Origin: DAIODI01 sp046349255
GTDB lineage: Bacteria; Pseudomonadota; Alphaproteobacteria; Rhizobiales; Aestuariivirgaceae
Reading direction: 5' to 3'
Length of the DNA: 64,000 nucleotides
NCBI GenBank assembly: GCA_046349255.1
Contig: JAXMCR010000002.1
Location: 1,364,001-1,428,000, forward strand
In this document: piece by piece, positions 27,164 to 35,811 of the stretch
How the letters are laid out: each line of letters begins with the position of its first letter
How positions within the stretch are numbered: the stretch's first letter is position 1
Translations under genes and position numbers: made by a program
The notes under the pieces: generated by a model
Database searches by the model: none
What the model saw: only the letters and a program-made list of their open reading frames with translations
What the model was told of the DNA's origin: nothing

Positions 27164-28083
27164 CAGAAGTATCCCTCCTGCTTCTTCTTCTCCATCGACG
27201 CCGACTGGTCGTGGTCGATGACGCGGCCCTGCCGCTCGGACGACGTCGTCACCAGCATCTCCTCGATGATCTCGAGGAGGTTCGACGCCCCGCTCTCGAC
27301 CGCGCCGGTCAGCGGATAGCAGCCGAGCGTGCGGAACCGGATCGTGCGCATCTGCGGCCGCTCGTCCTCGCGCAGCGGCATGCGGTCGTCGTCGACCATG
27401 ATGAGCTGGCCTTCGCGCTCGACCACCGGGCGCTCGGCGGCGAAATAGAGCGGCACGATCGGGATGCCCTCGCGGTGGATGTACTGCCACACGTCGAGCT
27501 CGGTCCAGTTCGACAGCGGGAACACGCGGATCGATTCACCGGGCGACTTGCGCGCGTTGTAGAGCCGCCAGAGCTCGGGGCGCTGGTTCTTCGGGTCCCA
27601 GCGGTGCTGGCGGGACCGGAACGAGAAGACGCGCTCCTTGGCGCGGGACTTCTCCTCGTCGCGCCGCGCCCCGCCGAACGCCGCGTCGAAACCGTAGGCA
27701 TCGAGCGCCTGCTTCAGGGCATCGGTCTTCATGATCTGGGTGTGGAGGGCCGATCCGTGCGTGAACGGATTGACGTTCTGGGCGAGCCCCTCCGGGTTGG
27801 TGTGGACAAGGAGCTCGAGGCCCAGCTCCCGCGCGGTCCTGTCGCGGAAGGCGATCATCTCGCGGAACTTCCAGGTGGTGTCGACGTGGAGCAGCGGAAA
27901 CGGCGGCTTTCCGGGATGGAACGCCTTCATGGCAAGGTGCAGCATCACGGCCGAGTCCTTGCCGATCGAATAGAGCATCACCGGCTTCTCGCACTCCGCC
28001 ACCACCTCGCGGATGATGTGGATCGATTCCGCCTCGAGCGCGTCGAGGTGCGTCAGGCCGATTGCAGGGGCAGCTTTGGTCAT
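27163..28083 (-). CDS. cysD: sulfate adenylyltransferase subunit 2
   Basis: Catalytic ATP-pyrophosphatase subunit that forms APS from ATP and sulfate together with CysN. It has 306 residues with the PP-loop YSIGKDSAVMLHL, then HVDTTWKFREMI and GGARRDEEKSRAKER. The C-terminal QEGYF is typical of CysD. First gene of the two-gene cys unit; the 108-nt gap to the divergent XRE-cupin gene must hold both promoters. No cysH, cysI or cysB-type regulator is in view. Confidence 0.97.
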   Translation of the reverse strand: MTKAAPAIGLTHLDALEAESIHIIREVVAECEKPVMLYSIGKDSAVMLHLAMKAFHPGKPPFPLLHVDTTWKFREMIAFRDRTARELGLELLVHTNPEGLAQNVNPFTHGSALHTQIMKTDALKQALDAYGFDAAFGGARRDEEKSRAKERVFSFRSRQHRWDPKNQRPELWRLYNARKSPGESIRVFPLSNWTELDVWQYIHREGIPIVPLYFAAERPVVEREGQLIMVDDDRMPLREDERPQMRTIRFRTLGCYPLTGAVESGASNLLEIIEEMLVTTSSERQGRVIDHDQSASMEKKKQEGYF

Positions 28084-28191
28084 GCCAGTGTCGTTTCCGG
28101 TTCGGGCCGCGACTTATCGGAGAAGGCGGCGGCGAAAGTCAATTCCGGAGCTTGGACGGGCGTGAAGGCGGGCGGATCGACGAAACTGGGC

Positions 28192-28887
28192 ATGGCGGAC
28201 GCGGAGCGGTCGGCCCTCAAGGCCCCGGCGGAACGCCAGCCTGCGCGGCAGGCATCCGGCGCCCAGCAGCCCGCGCGGCTCGACCAGGACCCGCATGCGA
28301 ACGCTCCGGACGGGCGCCTCCTGGAGCAGTCCATCGGGCGGGAAGTGAAGGTGTTCCGCGAGAAGATGGGCCTCACCATCGCCGAGCTTGCGAAGTCGTC
28401 CGGCATCTCGGCCGGCATGCTGTCGAAGATCGAGAACGGCTCGACCTCGCCCTCGCTCGCCTCGCTCCAGGCGCTGTCGCGGGCCTTGAGCGTGCCGGTG
28501 ACGGCGCTGTTCCGCTCCTACGAGCAGACGCACGAGGCGACCTTCGTCAAGGCAGGCGAAGGTCTCACCATCGAGCGGCGCGGCACGCGCGCCGGCCACC
28601 AGTACCAGCTCCTCGGCCACACGCCGCACGGCTCGCTCGCGGTCGAGCCCTACCTCATCACGCTCACCGAGCAGTCGGACGTGTTTCCGATCTTCCAGCA
28701 CGCGGGTCTCGAGTTCCTCTACATGCTGGAAGGCGAGGTGGTGTACCGCCACGGCGGCAAGACCTACACGATGACGCCGGGCGACGCCCTGTTCTTCGAC
28801 GCCCAGGCGCCTCACGGGCCGGAAGAGCTGCGCAAGCTGCCGATCCGCTTCCTCTCCGTCATCTCCTACGTGCGCGAGACGCGGTGA
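28192..28887 (+). CDS. XRE-type transcriptional regulator with cupin domain
   Basis: Regulator of 231 residues. A disordered N-terminus (Ala/Gln/Pro-rich, about 45 residues) precedes a helix-turn-helix with EKMGLTIAELAKSSGISAG and MLSKIENGSTSPSL. A C-terminal cupin (about residues 150-225, EFLYMLEGEVVYRHGGKTY and GDALFFDAQAPHGPE) probably binds a small ligand. Such proteins often control adjacent amino-acid or sulfur genes; divergence from cysD suggests, but does not prove, control of sulfate activation. ATG 28192 has a weak ribosome site and GTG 28162 in the same frame is possible. Confidence 0.88.
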   Translation: MADAERSALKAPAERQPARQASGAQQPARLDQDPHANAPDGRLLEQSIGREVKVFREKMGLTIAELAKSSGISAGMLSKIENGSTSPSLASLQALSRALSVPVTALFRSYEQTHEATFVKAGEGLTIERRGTRAGHQYQLLGHTPHGSLAVEPYLITLTEQSDVFPIFQHAGLEFLYMLEGEVVYRHGGKTYTMTPGDALFFDAQAPHGPEELRKLPIRFLSVISYVRETR

Positions 28888-29159
28888 GCGGCTGTAGCGC
28901 CGATTGTTTCAGCGACCGAAGTCGAGGTTCTGTGGCGTGTCGTGCGCTTGTGGAAGGGTCGCCAACTTGAGGCTGCCTGCATTGCCAGCGCGCCCATGTG
29001 TTGGATGAGAAAAACAAGGGCGAAGGGCGTGTTCACCATCGCTTTTCGCGCGCAGGCGGCAGGTCACGCCGGACCAGACTCAACCATACGCAGAGGTTGT
29101 ATCCTGTCAATGATTCGCCGGGTCCGTCTTGGGAGCGCGGCGTCGAGGAAGATTGAGCC

Positions 29160-30983
29160 GTGACCCCGCAGGACATCCTTCGCAAGACATTCGGCTACGA
29201 GAGCTTCCGGCCCGGCCAGGAGGCGATCGTCACAACCTTGCTCGAAGGCAAGAACGTGCTGGCCGTGATGCCCACCGGCTCCGGCAAGTCGCTGTGCTAC
29301 CAGGTGCCGGCGCTGGCGCGGGGCGGGCTCGGCATCGTGGTCTCGCCGCTGGTGGCACTGATGCAGGACCAGGTGGCGGCATTGAAGCTTGCAGGGGTCG
29401 CCGCCGAGACGATCAACTCGGGAGCAAGCCGCGAGGAGAACGTCGCGATCTGGCGGCGCGTGGCGGCGGGGGAGGTGAAGCTCCTCTACCTGTCGCCCGA
29501 GCGGCTCATGACAGACCGGATGATCGCGGCGCTCTCGAAGCTCCCGGTCACGCTCATCGCCATCGACGAGGCGCATTGCATTTCGCAGTGGGGGCCGTCC
29601 TTCCGGCCCGAATACGACATGCTGCAGAGCCTGCGCGAGGCCTTTCCCGGCGTGCCCATCGGTGCCTTCACCGCGACGGCGGACGAGGCGACGCGACGCG
29701 ATATCGTGGGCAAGATCTTCGGCGGCAGGGCGGAGGTCTATGTCGCGGGTTTCGACCGGCCGAACATCCATCTGGCAGTTGCGCCGAAATCCAATGCCAG
29801 GCAGCAGCTGCTCGACTTCCTCGACGGGCGCGAGGGGCAGTCCGGAATCGTCTATGCACTGTCGCGCAAGTCGACGGAGGAGCTCGCCGCCTTCCTCGTC
29901 TCCAAGGGCCGCCGCGCCATCGCCTATCACGCCGGCATGAGCGCGGAGGACCGGGCCGAGGCGCAGAACGTGTTCATGACGGAGAAGGGCATCATTGTCT
30001 GCGCCACGATCGCCTTCGGCATGGGCATCGACAAGCCGGACGTGCGCTTCGTCTTCCATGCCGACCTGCCGTCTTCGCTCGACGCCTACTATCAGGAGAT
30101 CGGCCGCGCGGGCCGCGACGGGAATCCCGCGGATGCCCGCATGGTCTACGGCCTCGCCGACATCCAGCTGCGCCGCCGCTTCATCGACCAGGAAGAGGGC
30201 GGCGACGAGCGGCGGAGGCGGGAACACAAGCGGCTGGACGCGCTGGTCGCCTATTGCGAGGCGCCGGAATGTCGCCGCCAGAACCTGCTCTTCTACTTCG
30301 GCGAGGAGTCGGAGCCCTGCGGCAATTGCGACGTTTGTCTTGATCCGGTGCATCTTGTCGACGGCACGGCGGAAGCGCTTTGGGTCATCGAGGCGGTGAA
30401 GGCCACCGGCCAGCGCTTCGGGGCCTCTCACCTGGCCGACATACTCGCGGGCAAGGTCAACGAGCGCGCCGAGGCGCTTCGCCACACGCAGCTTCCGGTG
30501 TTCGGCATCGGCAGGGCGCAGGGGCGGCAGCACTGGCAATCGATGATCCGGCAGATGGTGGGCGCAGGCCACCTGGCCATCGACGTCGCAGGCTTTGGCG
30601 GCCTATCGGTCTCGCCCAAGGGTGTGGCATTGGCGCGCGGTGAGGGGGTTTTCCGCTACCGGCAAGACCCGGTGCGGTCCTCGAAGGAGCGCACGCGCCG
30701 GGCCGCGCCGGCCACGGAATCAGTGGGTGTGTCGGAGGAGCTCTTGCAACGCCTCAAGACACTGCGCGCAAGGCTTGCCCGCGACCGCAAGGTGCCCGCC
30801 TACGTGATTTTCACCGACCGCACGCTGATCGACATGGCGGCCAAGCGCCCGCTGACCCGCTGGGACTTCGGCGAGGTGCACGGGGTGGGCGAATCGAAGC
30901 TGCAGCAATTTGCGGAAGGCTTCCTCGCCGAGATCCGCGGCTTCATCGAAATGCAAGCCGGCTCTAAATCCCACACCGGCTGA
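29160..30983 (+). CDS. recQ: ATP-dependent DNA helicase RecQ
   Basis: 3'-5' DNA helicase of recombination and fork repair, 607 residues. Helicase motifs are AVMPTGSGKS (residues 36-45), AIDEAHCISQWGPSFRPEY, TATAD and QEIGRAGRDG. The RQC zinc cysteines follow in YCEAPECRRQ and EPCGNCDVC. A complete C-terminal HRDC domain is present (ELLQRLKTLRARLARDRKVP to the end). GTG at 29160 is the start, with GAGGAA about 10 nt upstream. A 272-nt stretch before it (28888-29159) shows no gene or clear signal. The gene is a singleton. Confidence 0.96.
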   Translation: MTPQDILRKTFGYESFRPGQEAIVTTLLEGKNVLAVMPTGSGKSLCYQVPALARGGLGIVVSPLVALMQDQVAALKLAGVAAETINSGASREENVAIWRRVAAGEVKLLYLSPERLMTDRMIAALSKLPVTLIAIDEAHCISQWGPSFRPEYDMLQSLREAFPGVPIGAFTATADEATRRDIVGKIFGGRAEVYVAGFDRPNIHLAVAPKSNARQQLLDFLDGREGQSGIVYALSRKSTEELAAFLVSKGRRAIAYHAGMSAEDRAEAQNVFMTEKGIIVCATIAFGMGIDKPDVRFVFHADLPSSLDAYYQEIGRAGRDGNPADARMVYGLADIQLRRRFIDQEEGGDERRRREHKRLDALVAYCEAPECRRQNLLFYFGEESEPCGNCDVCLDPVHLVDGTAEALWVIEAVKATGQRFGASHLADILAGKVNERAEALRHTQLPVFGIGRAQGRQHWQSMIRQMVGAGHLAIDVAGFGGLSVSPKGVALARGEGVFRYRQDPVRSSKERTRRAAPATESVGVSEELLQRLKTLRARLARDRKVPAYVIFTDRTLIDMAAKRPLTRWDFGEVHGVGESKLQQFAEGFLAEIRGFIEMQAGSKSHTG

Positions 30984-31072
30984 CGGGCCCAACTGCGCCT
31001 GAAAAAGGGTACCTAAGTTCGGCCTAAGCAGAGCGTGGTCTTACGAAAGCAACAAAAGGCTTTCGGGCTGCC

Positions 31073-31984
31073 ATGATCTCCACAAGTCCTTTGTCTTCGC
31101 CTCTGACCTTCCTCCGGCGTCAACTGGAGCGGCTGGGCGAGAAGATCGAGTTCCACTGCGACCCCTGCGATCGCACCTCGTCGCCGGTTCATGAAATCGC
31201 CATCGTGGCGATCGTGAAGAACGAGGCTCGGAACCTCGAGGAATGGATCGAGTTTCACGACGTCGTCGGCGTGAGCCACTTCTACATCTACGACAACGGC
31301 AGCACCGACGACACCGCCGCGGTGCTCGCGCCGTACGTCCGCCGCGGCCTGGTGACGTATCAGCCCTGGCCCGACTTCTCTTCCTGGAACGGACAATGCG
31401 CGGCCTATGCCCACGCGGTGCAGTGCTACCGGCAGCTCGTACGGTGGATGGTCTTCCTCGATGCCGACGAGTTCATGTTCCCGCGGTCGGGTTCGCTTCA
31501 GGCCGCGCTGTCGAATCACGCCGGCTGCGCCTCGATCCGGTTGCCCTGGCGGTGCTTCGGGCATTCGGGGCACCGGCGCCGACCGCCGGGCCTCGTCATC
31601 GAGAATTTCACCGAACGCTGCGCCAGCGCCGACCCCGCCGTGCGCAAGGTCAAGTCGATCGTCGACCCCTGCAAGGTCGAGACGATCCACGTGCACGCCG
31701 CCGTCGTGGCGGGCGACGCGGTAAACATCGCCGACGACATCCTGCTCAATCACTACGTGCTCAAGTCGGAGGAAGACTTCGAGGCAAAGCTTCGCCGCGG
31801 TTATCGCTACAAGGGCAGCGGCACAAGCCAGCGCCGCCGCCGCCGGCTCGAACATCTCCGGGACCTCGTCGAGTCCGACACGACGGAAGATCTCGAGATC
31901 GCGCGCTACGTGCAAAAGGTGAAGCACAACATCTGGCTGAAGTCGCGACCGAAGCCGGTTCTGCTTGCCGCAGCGGGTGCCTGA
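31073..31984 (+). CDS. glycosyltransferase, GT92/GT2-like (copy 1)
   Basis: Predicted glycosyltransferase of 303 residues with a GT-A nucleotide-sugar fold. Signature features are VKNEARNLEEWIEFHDVVGV near residue 45, FYIYDNGSTDD and the metal-binding FLDADEF near 125. The second half has HYVLKSEEDFEAKLRRG, shared with the following gene. No membrane helix or signal peptide is evident, so it is probably cytoplasmic and acts on a surface glycan or lipid acceptor; the substrate is unknown. A 7-bp hairpin (31044-31050 with 31059-31065) lies just upstream of the ATG. It is followed after 3 nt by a paralogue. Confidence 0.87.
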   Translation: MISTSPLSSPLTFLRRQLERLGEKIEFHCDPCDRTSSPVHEIAIVAIVKNEARNLEEWIEFHDVVGVSHFYIYDNGSTDDTAAVLAPYVRRGLVTYQPWPDFSSWNGQCAAYAHAVQCYRQLVRWMVFLDADEFMFPRSGSLQAALSNHAGCASIRLPWRCFGHSGHRRRPPGLVIENFTERCASADPAVRKVKSIVDPCKVETIHVHAAVVAGDAVNIADDILLNHYVLKSEEDFEAKLRRGYRYKGSGTSQRRRRRLEHLRDLVESDTTEDLEIARYVQKVKHNIWLKSRPKPVLLAAAGA

Positions 31985-31987
31985 CCC

Positions 31988-32878
31988 ATGACCCTGTCCG
32001 CATACTCCTTTCCGAAGCCGTCGACTCCTGGGCGGATACTTGGCGGCCTGACGGAGCTATTGCACCGCACGCTTCAGCGCCGCGGCGGGCCGAAGCAGAT
32101 TCCGCTTCCTCCGGTCGTCGGGCGCGCGCGGGAGGGCGTCACGATTGTTGCCATTTTCCGCGACGAGGCGAGCTACCTCGCCGAATGGATCGAGTTCCAC
32201 CTGGTCGTGGGCGTCACGCACCTTGTGCTCTACGACAACGGTTCGACTGACGACAGCCTCACCGTGCTCGAACCCTACGTGCGCCAGGGCCTGGTGACGG
32301 TGATTCCCTGGCGGGCGTTCGCTCGCGACGTGAACGTGCAGCGGCTTGCCTATGCCCATGCAGTCGCGAACTTTGCGTCGCAAGCCGCCTGGATGGCGTT
32401 CATCGACGTGGACGAGTTCCTCTTCTCCGAAAAGCGGCGATCGCTTCCCGATGCACTCGGCGCCTACGCCGATGCCGCGGCGCTTTACGTGCCGCGCTAC
32501 GAGTTCGGTCCTTCCGGCTGCAAGAAGCGACCCGCGGGCCTTGTCACGGAGAGCTACACGCACCGCGCCACCTGGGGCGAGCCGACCGTCAAGTCGATCG
32601 TGCGCCCCCACCTCGTGACGTCCGTCGGCACCCATCACACGCACGTCAACGGTCGTGAGCGGACCATCGGCACGGCCGCGCACGACTTGCGGATCAACCA
32701 CTACTTCACGAAGTCGGAGGCCGAGTTCGAGGCAAAACTCCGGCGCGGCTGGCCGCAGGGGGCATCCTGCAAGCTCGACCCGAAATGGGAGCTTTACGAG
32801 CAGGTGACCCGGAACACCGTCGGCGACGCCGCTGCGCTGCCGATCGCGAAAGCAGTCGCCGACCGCCTCCTGCGTTGA
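31988..32878 (+). CDS. glycosyltransferase, GT92/GT2-like (copy 2)
   Basis: Paralogue of the preceding gene, 296 residues, with FRDEASYLAEWIEFHLVVGV, LVLYDNGSTDD and FIDVDEFLF. In this copy the metal motif reads DVD where copy 1 has DAD; both fit DxD. The conserved tail NHYFTKSEAEFEAKLRRGWP is also present. Only 3 nt separate the two genes, so they are co-translated and may add two sugars in succession or work as a pair. No polymerase, flippase or other polysaccharide genes are nearby, so the product cannot be named. Confidence 0.87.
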   Translation: MTLSAYSFPKPSTPGRILGGLTELLHRTLQRRGGPKQIPLPPVVGRAREGVTIVAIFRDEASYLAEWIEFHLVVGVTHLVLYDNGSTDDSLTVLEPYVRQGLVTVIPWRAFARDVNVQRLAYAHAVANFASQAAWMAFIDVDEFLFSEKRRSLPDALGAYADAAALYVPRYEFGPSGCKKRPAGLVTESYTHRATWGEPTVKSIVRPHLVTSVGTHHTHVNGRERTIGTAAHDLRINHYFTKSEAEFEAKLRRGWPQGASCKLDPKWELYEQVTRNTVGDAAALPIAKAVADRLLR

Positions 32879-32938
32879 TCCGCCGCGCCTTCTTTCCCGT
32901 TCACGGCATCGGGAACGGACGGAGGCTGGAACAGAACC

Positions 32939-33139
32939 ATGGTCGCGTTGATCTTGACGGTGTGCGCTCTAGCGAACCCGGCGGACTGCAAGGAAGAGAT
33001 CATCCCGCTCGAGGGCGTCGCCATCACGCGCTGCATGCTGAATGCCCAGCCGGTGATGGAGGAGTGGTCGCAGTCGCACCCCAAGTGGCGCATCGCGCAG
33101 TGGAAGTGCGGCAACCCCGATCAGGGCAAGAAGATCTAG
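32939..33139 (+). CDS. small conserved hypothetical protein
   Basis: A 66-residue protein, MVALILTVCALANPADCKEE at the N-terminus and HPKWRIAQWKCGNPDQGKKI at the end, with four Cys and two Trp. Short proteins of this pattern recur in Hyphomicrobiales. The hydrophobic start could be a short signal peptide, with the Cys forming disulfides outside the membrane; that is inference. Its stop shares the tetranucleotide CTAG with the stop of the convergent regulator gene. Function unknown. Confidence 0.72.
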   Translation: MVALILTVCALANPADCKEEIIPLEGVAITRCMLNAQPVMEEWSQSHPKWRIAQWKCGNPDQGKKI

Positions 33140-34104
33140 CTTATCCCGGACGTCCGCTCGCGGCTCGGCGCATGGCCGAACGCGGCGCTGTAGAGGCGCG
33201 AGAAGTGGCTCGCGCTGGCAAAGCCCGCGGCGAGCGCCACTTCCGTCACCGGCAGCGTCGTCTGGACCAGCAGGTCGCGTGCCCGCTCGAGCCGGATCGC
33301 GCGGTAATGCTCGGCGAATGTCGTCTGCATGTGGGTGCGGAACAGCCGGTCGAGCTGCCGTGTCGAGATCCCGGCGTGGCGTGCGACGGCGGCACGTGAC
33401 GCGGTTTCGCCGATGTGGCCTTCCATGAATTCCAGCGCCGAGACGAGCTGGCGGCTGAAGACGCCGTAGCGCTCGATCAGCGAGGCACGCTGGGCGCCTC
33501 CCGGCGGACGGATGTCCGTGTGGAGGAACCAGTCGCTGACGCGGCGCGCAAACGCCTCGCCCATCCGCTCGGCGATCAGCGCGTGCATCATGTCGAGCGG
33601 CGCAATGCCGCCCGCGCACGTCAGCCGATCACCGTCGATCACGTAGAGCGAGCGCGTGAGGAGGAGGTCCGGGTGGCTCTCGGCGAGCGCTGGCGCGTGT
33701 TCCCAGTGCACGGTCATGCGGCGGCCCTGCATGAGGCCGGCACGGGCCAGCAGATAGGGTCCGCCGGAGACGCCCGCGATCCGCAGGCCCTTGCGGGCGA
33801 GCGAGCGGAGCCAGGCGAAGGTGGCGCGGTCCCGGAACTCGGCCGGGTTGCCGGCGGCGCACACGATCAGCATGTCGAGATCGATCCGGTCGCCGACCTG
33901 CGTGTCCGACGGCACGATCGCTCCGGCCGAGGACGTTGCTGGCCGCCCGTCGACGGTGATCGCTACCCACCGGTAGAGAGTCCGGCCGGATATGACGTTG
34001 GCCGCGCGCAGCGGCTCGACCGCGGCGGCGTAGGACATCAGCGCGAAGCCCGGCACGAGCAGGAAGCCGATCGTCTCGACGGTGTCGTCTGAGCGCCTTG
34101 CCAT
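33136..34104 (-). CDS. GlxA/AraC-type transcriptional regulator, GbdR-like
   Basis: Regulator of 322 residues with an N-terminal DJ-1/PfpI-like amidotransferase-fold domain (residues 8-175, opening ETIGFLLVPGFALMSYAAAV) and two AraC helix-turn-helix motifs at the C-terminus (HAGISTRQLDRLFRTH and VALAAGFASASHFSRLY). This architecture is that of GbdR and ArgR/CdhR proteins that sense betaine, dimethylglycine, arginine or carnitine. It is divergent from soxBDAG with a 128-nt gap, so control of sarcosine catabolism by a methylated glycine is the natural reading, still unproven. Confidence 0.88.
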   Translation of the reverse strand: MARRSDDTVETIGFLLVPGFALMSYAAAVEPLRAANVISGRTLYRWVAITVDGRPATSSAGAIVPSDTQVGDRIDLDMLIVCAAGNPAEFRDRATFAWLRSLARKGLRIAGVSGGPYLLARAGLMQGRRMTVHWEHAPALAESHPDLLLTRSLYVIDGDRLTCAGGIAPLDMMHALIAERMGEAFARRVSDWFLHTDIRPPGGAQRASLIERYGVFSRQLVSALEFMEGHIGETASRAAVARHAGISTRQLDRLFRTHMQTTFAEHYRAIRLERARDLLVQTTLPVTEVALAAGFASASHFSRLYSAAFGHAPSRERTSGIS

Positions 34105-34232
34105 CCGGCGAACCTACTCCGCCCGGCCGTCAGGCTCAATACGACAAGAAAGCGGCGTTGATGGACAAGCCGGCGCGTATGCGCCGCGCGAGAAGGAACG
34201 CTCCTGCCCCGTGTCGAACGAGCCTCGACCTC

Positions 34233-35483
34233 ATGCGCTACAACGTCTTCAACCTCGCCCGCAACGCGCTCAACGGCCACAAGAGCTGGGCGCCGGCCTG
34301 GCGCGATCCTGCGCCGAAGCCCGCCTACGACGTGATCATCGTCGGTGGCGGCGGCCACGGCCTCTCGACCGCCTACTACCTCGCCAAGGAGCACGGCATC
34401 ACCAACGTGGCGGTGCTCGAGAAGGGCTGGCTCGGCTCCGGCAACATCGGCCGCAACACGACGATCATCCGCTCGAACTACCTGCTCCCCGGCAACAATC
34501 CCTTCTACGAGAAGTCGATGCAGCTGTGGGAAGGGCTCGAGCAGGACTTCAACTTCAACGCCATGGTCTCGCAGCGCGGCGTGATCAACCTCTACCATTC
34601 GGACGGCCAGCGCGACGCCTTCACACGGCGCGGCAACTCGATGCAGCTCCTCGGCGTCGGCGGCGAACTCCTCGACAAGGAGCAGCTGCGCGCCATGGTG
34701 CCGTTCCTCGATTTCGACAACGGCCGCTTCCCGATCATGGGCGGGCTGTTGCAGCGCCGTGGCGGCACGGTGCGCCACGACGCGGTGGCGTGGGGCTACG
34801 CCCGCGGCGCCGACCAGCGCGGCGTCGACATCATCCAGAACTGCGAAGTGACCGGCATCCGCATCGAGCAGGGGAAGGTGAAGGGCGTCGAGACCAATCG
34901 CGGCTACATCGCCTGCAAGAAGCTCGGCCTCGCCGCCGCCGGCAACTCGACGGACGTCGCCACCATGGCGGGCCTGCGCCTGCCGATCGAGAGCCACGTG
35001 CTGCAGGCGTTCGTCTCGGAAGGCCTGAAGCCGTGGATCGACAACGTGGTGACGTTCGGCGTCGGCCACTTCTACATTTCGCAGTCGGACAAGGGCGGCC
35101 TGGTGTTCGGCGGCGACATCGACGGTTACAACTCGTATGCGCGCCGCGGCAACCTGCCGACCGTCGAGCACGTGTTCGAGGCCGGCGTGTCGATGATCCC
35201 GGCGCTGTCGCGCACCCGCGTGCTGCGTTCCTGGGGCGGCATCATGGACATGTCGATGGACGGCTCGCCGATCATCGACAAGACGGACATCGACGGGCTC
35301 TACCTCAACTGCGGCTGGTGCTACGGCGGCTTCAAGGCGACGCCCGCCTCGGGCTGGTGCTTCGCCTACACGATCGCGAAGAACGAGCTGCACGAATACA
35401 ACAGCGCCTACCGCCTCGACCGGTTCCGCCGCGGCTACGTTCTCGACGAGGGCGGCCGCGGCGCCCAGCCCAACCTGCACTGA
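34233..35483 (+). CDS. soxB: sarcosine oxidase subunit beta
   Basis: Beta subunit of heterotetrameric sarcosine oxidase, which demethylates sarcosine to glycine and passes the methyl group to tetrahydrofolate. It has 416 residues. The FAD-binding motif is VIIVGGGGHGLSTAYYLAKE (residues 35-54); His182 in GGTVRHDAVAWGYARG sits where the family attaches FMN covalently. ATG 34233 begins MRYNVFNLARNALNGHKSW, the classic SoxB start; in-frame codons upstream give unrelated basic sequence. soxD follows after 13 nt. Divergent regulator gene on the left. Confidence 0.96.
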   Translation: MRYNVFNLARNALNGHKSWAPAWRDPAPKPAYDVIIVGGGGHGLSTAYYLAKEHGITNVAVLEKGWLGSGNIGRNTTIIRSNYLLPGNNPFYEKSMQLWEGLEQDFNFNAMVSQRGVINLYHSDGQRDAFTRRGNSMQLLGVGGELLDKEQLRAMVPFLDFDNGRFPIMGGLLQRRGGTVRHDAVAWGYARGADQRGVDIIQNCEVTGIRIEQGKVKGVETNRGYIACKKLGLAAAGNSTDVATMAGLRLPIESHVLQAFVSEGLKPWIDNVVTFGVGHFYISQSDKGGLVFGGDIDGYNSYARRGNLPTVEHVFEAGVSMIPALSRTRVLRSWGGIMDMSMDGSPIIDKTDIDGLYLNCGWCYGGFKATPASGWCFAYTIAKNELHEYNSAYRLDRFRRGYVLDEGGRGAQPNLH

Positions 35484-35496
35484 AAGCGAAACGCCC

Positions 35497-35811
35497 ATGC
35501 TCATCCGATGCCCGCACTGCGGCGACCGGCTGTCCGAGGAGTTCACCGATCTCGGCGACGCCACCAAGATCCGCCCCACCTCGAATGATCCGTCCACGAT
35601 GGATCAGTGGTTCGATTACGTCTTCATCCGCGACAACCCGAAGGGTCGCCACCGCGAGTACTTCCAGCACACCGGCGGCTGCCGCGCCTGGCTGGTCGTC
35701 GAGCGCGATACCGTGACGCACGAGATCTACAACGTCGAGGACGCCCGCACCGGCAATCCGCGCGTGCGTGCCGAAGCGGCAGCGCCGAAGGCGAAGCGGG
35801 TGCGCGCATGA
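35497..35811 (+). CDS. soxD: sarcosine oxidase subunit delta
   Basis: Delta subunit, 104 residues, which binds zinc and stabilises the complex. It starts MLIRCPHCGDRLSEEF with the CPHC metal pair; a further Cys lies in HTGGCRAWL near residue 62. The C-terminal Ala/Lys-rich tail is disordered. The stop overlaps the soxA ATG by 4 nt, matching the fixed order soxB-soxD-soxA-soxG. Confidence 0.96.
   Translation: MLIRCPHCGDRLSEEFTDLGDATKIRPTSNDPSTMDQWFDYVFIRDNPKGRHREYFQHTGGCRAWLVVERDTVTHEIYNVEDARTGNPRVRAEAAAPKAKRVRA

Noticed and set aside
28942..29163. 73-codon open frame before recQ
   Set aside because: No ribosome site, no recognisable motif, and it overlaps the recQ start; left as a non-coding gap.
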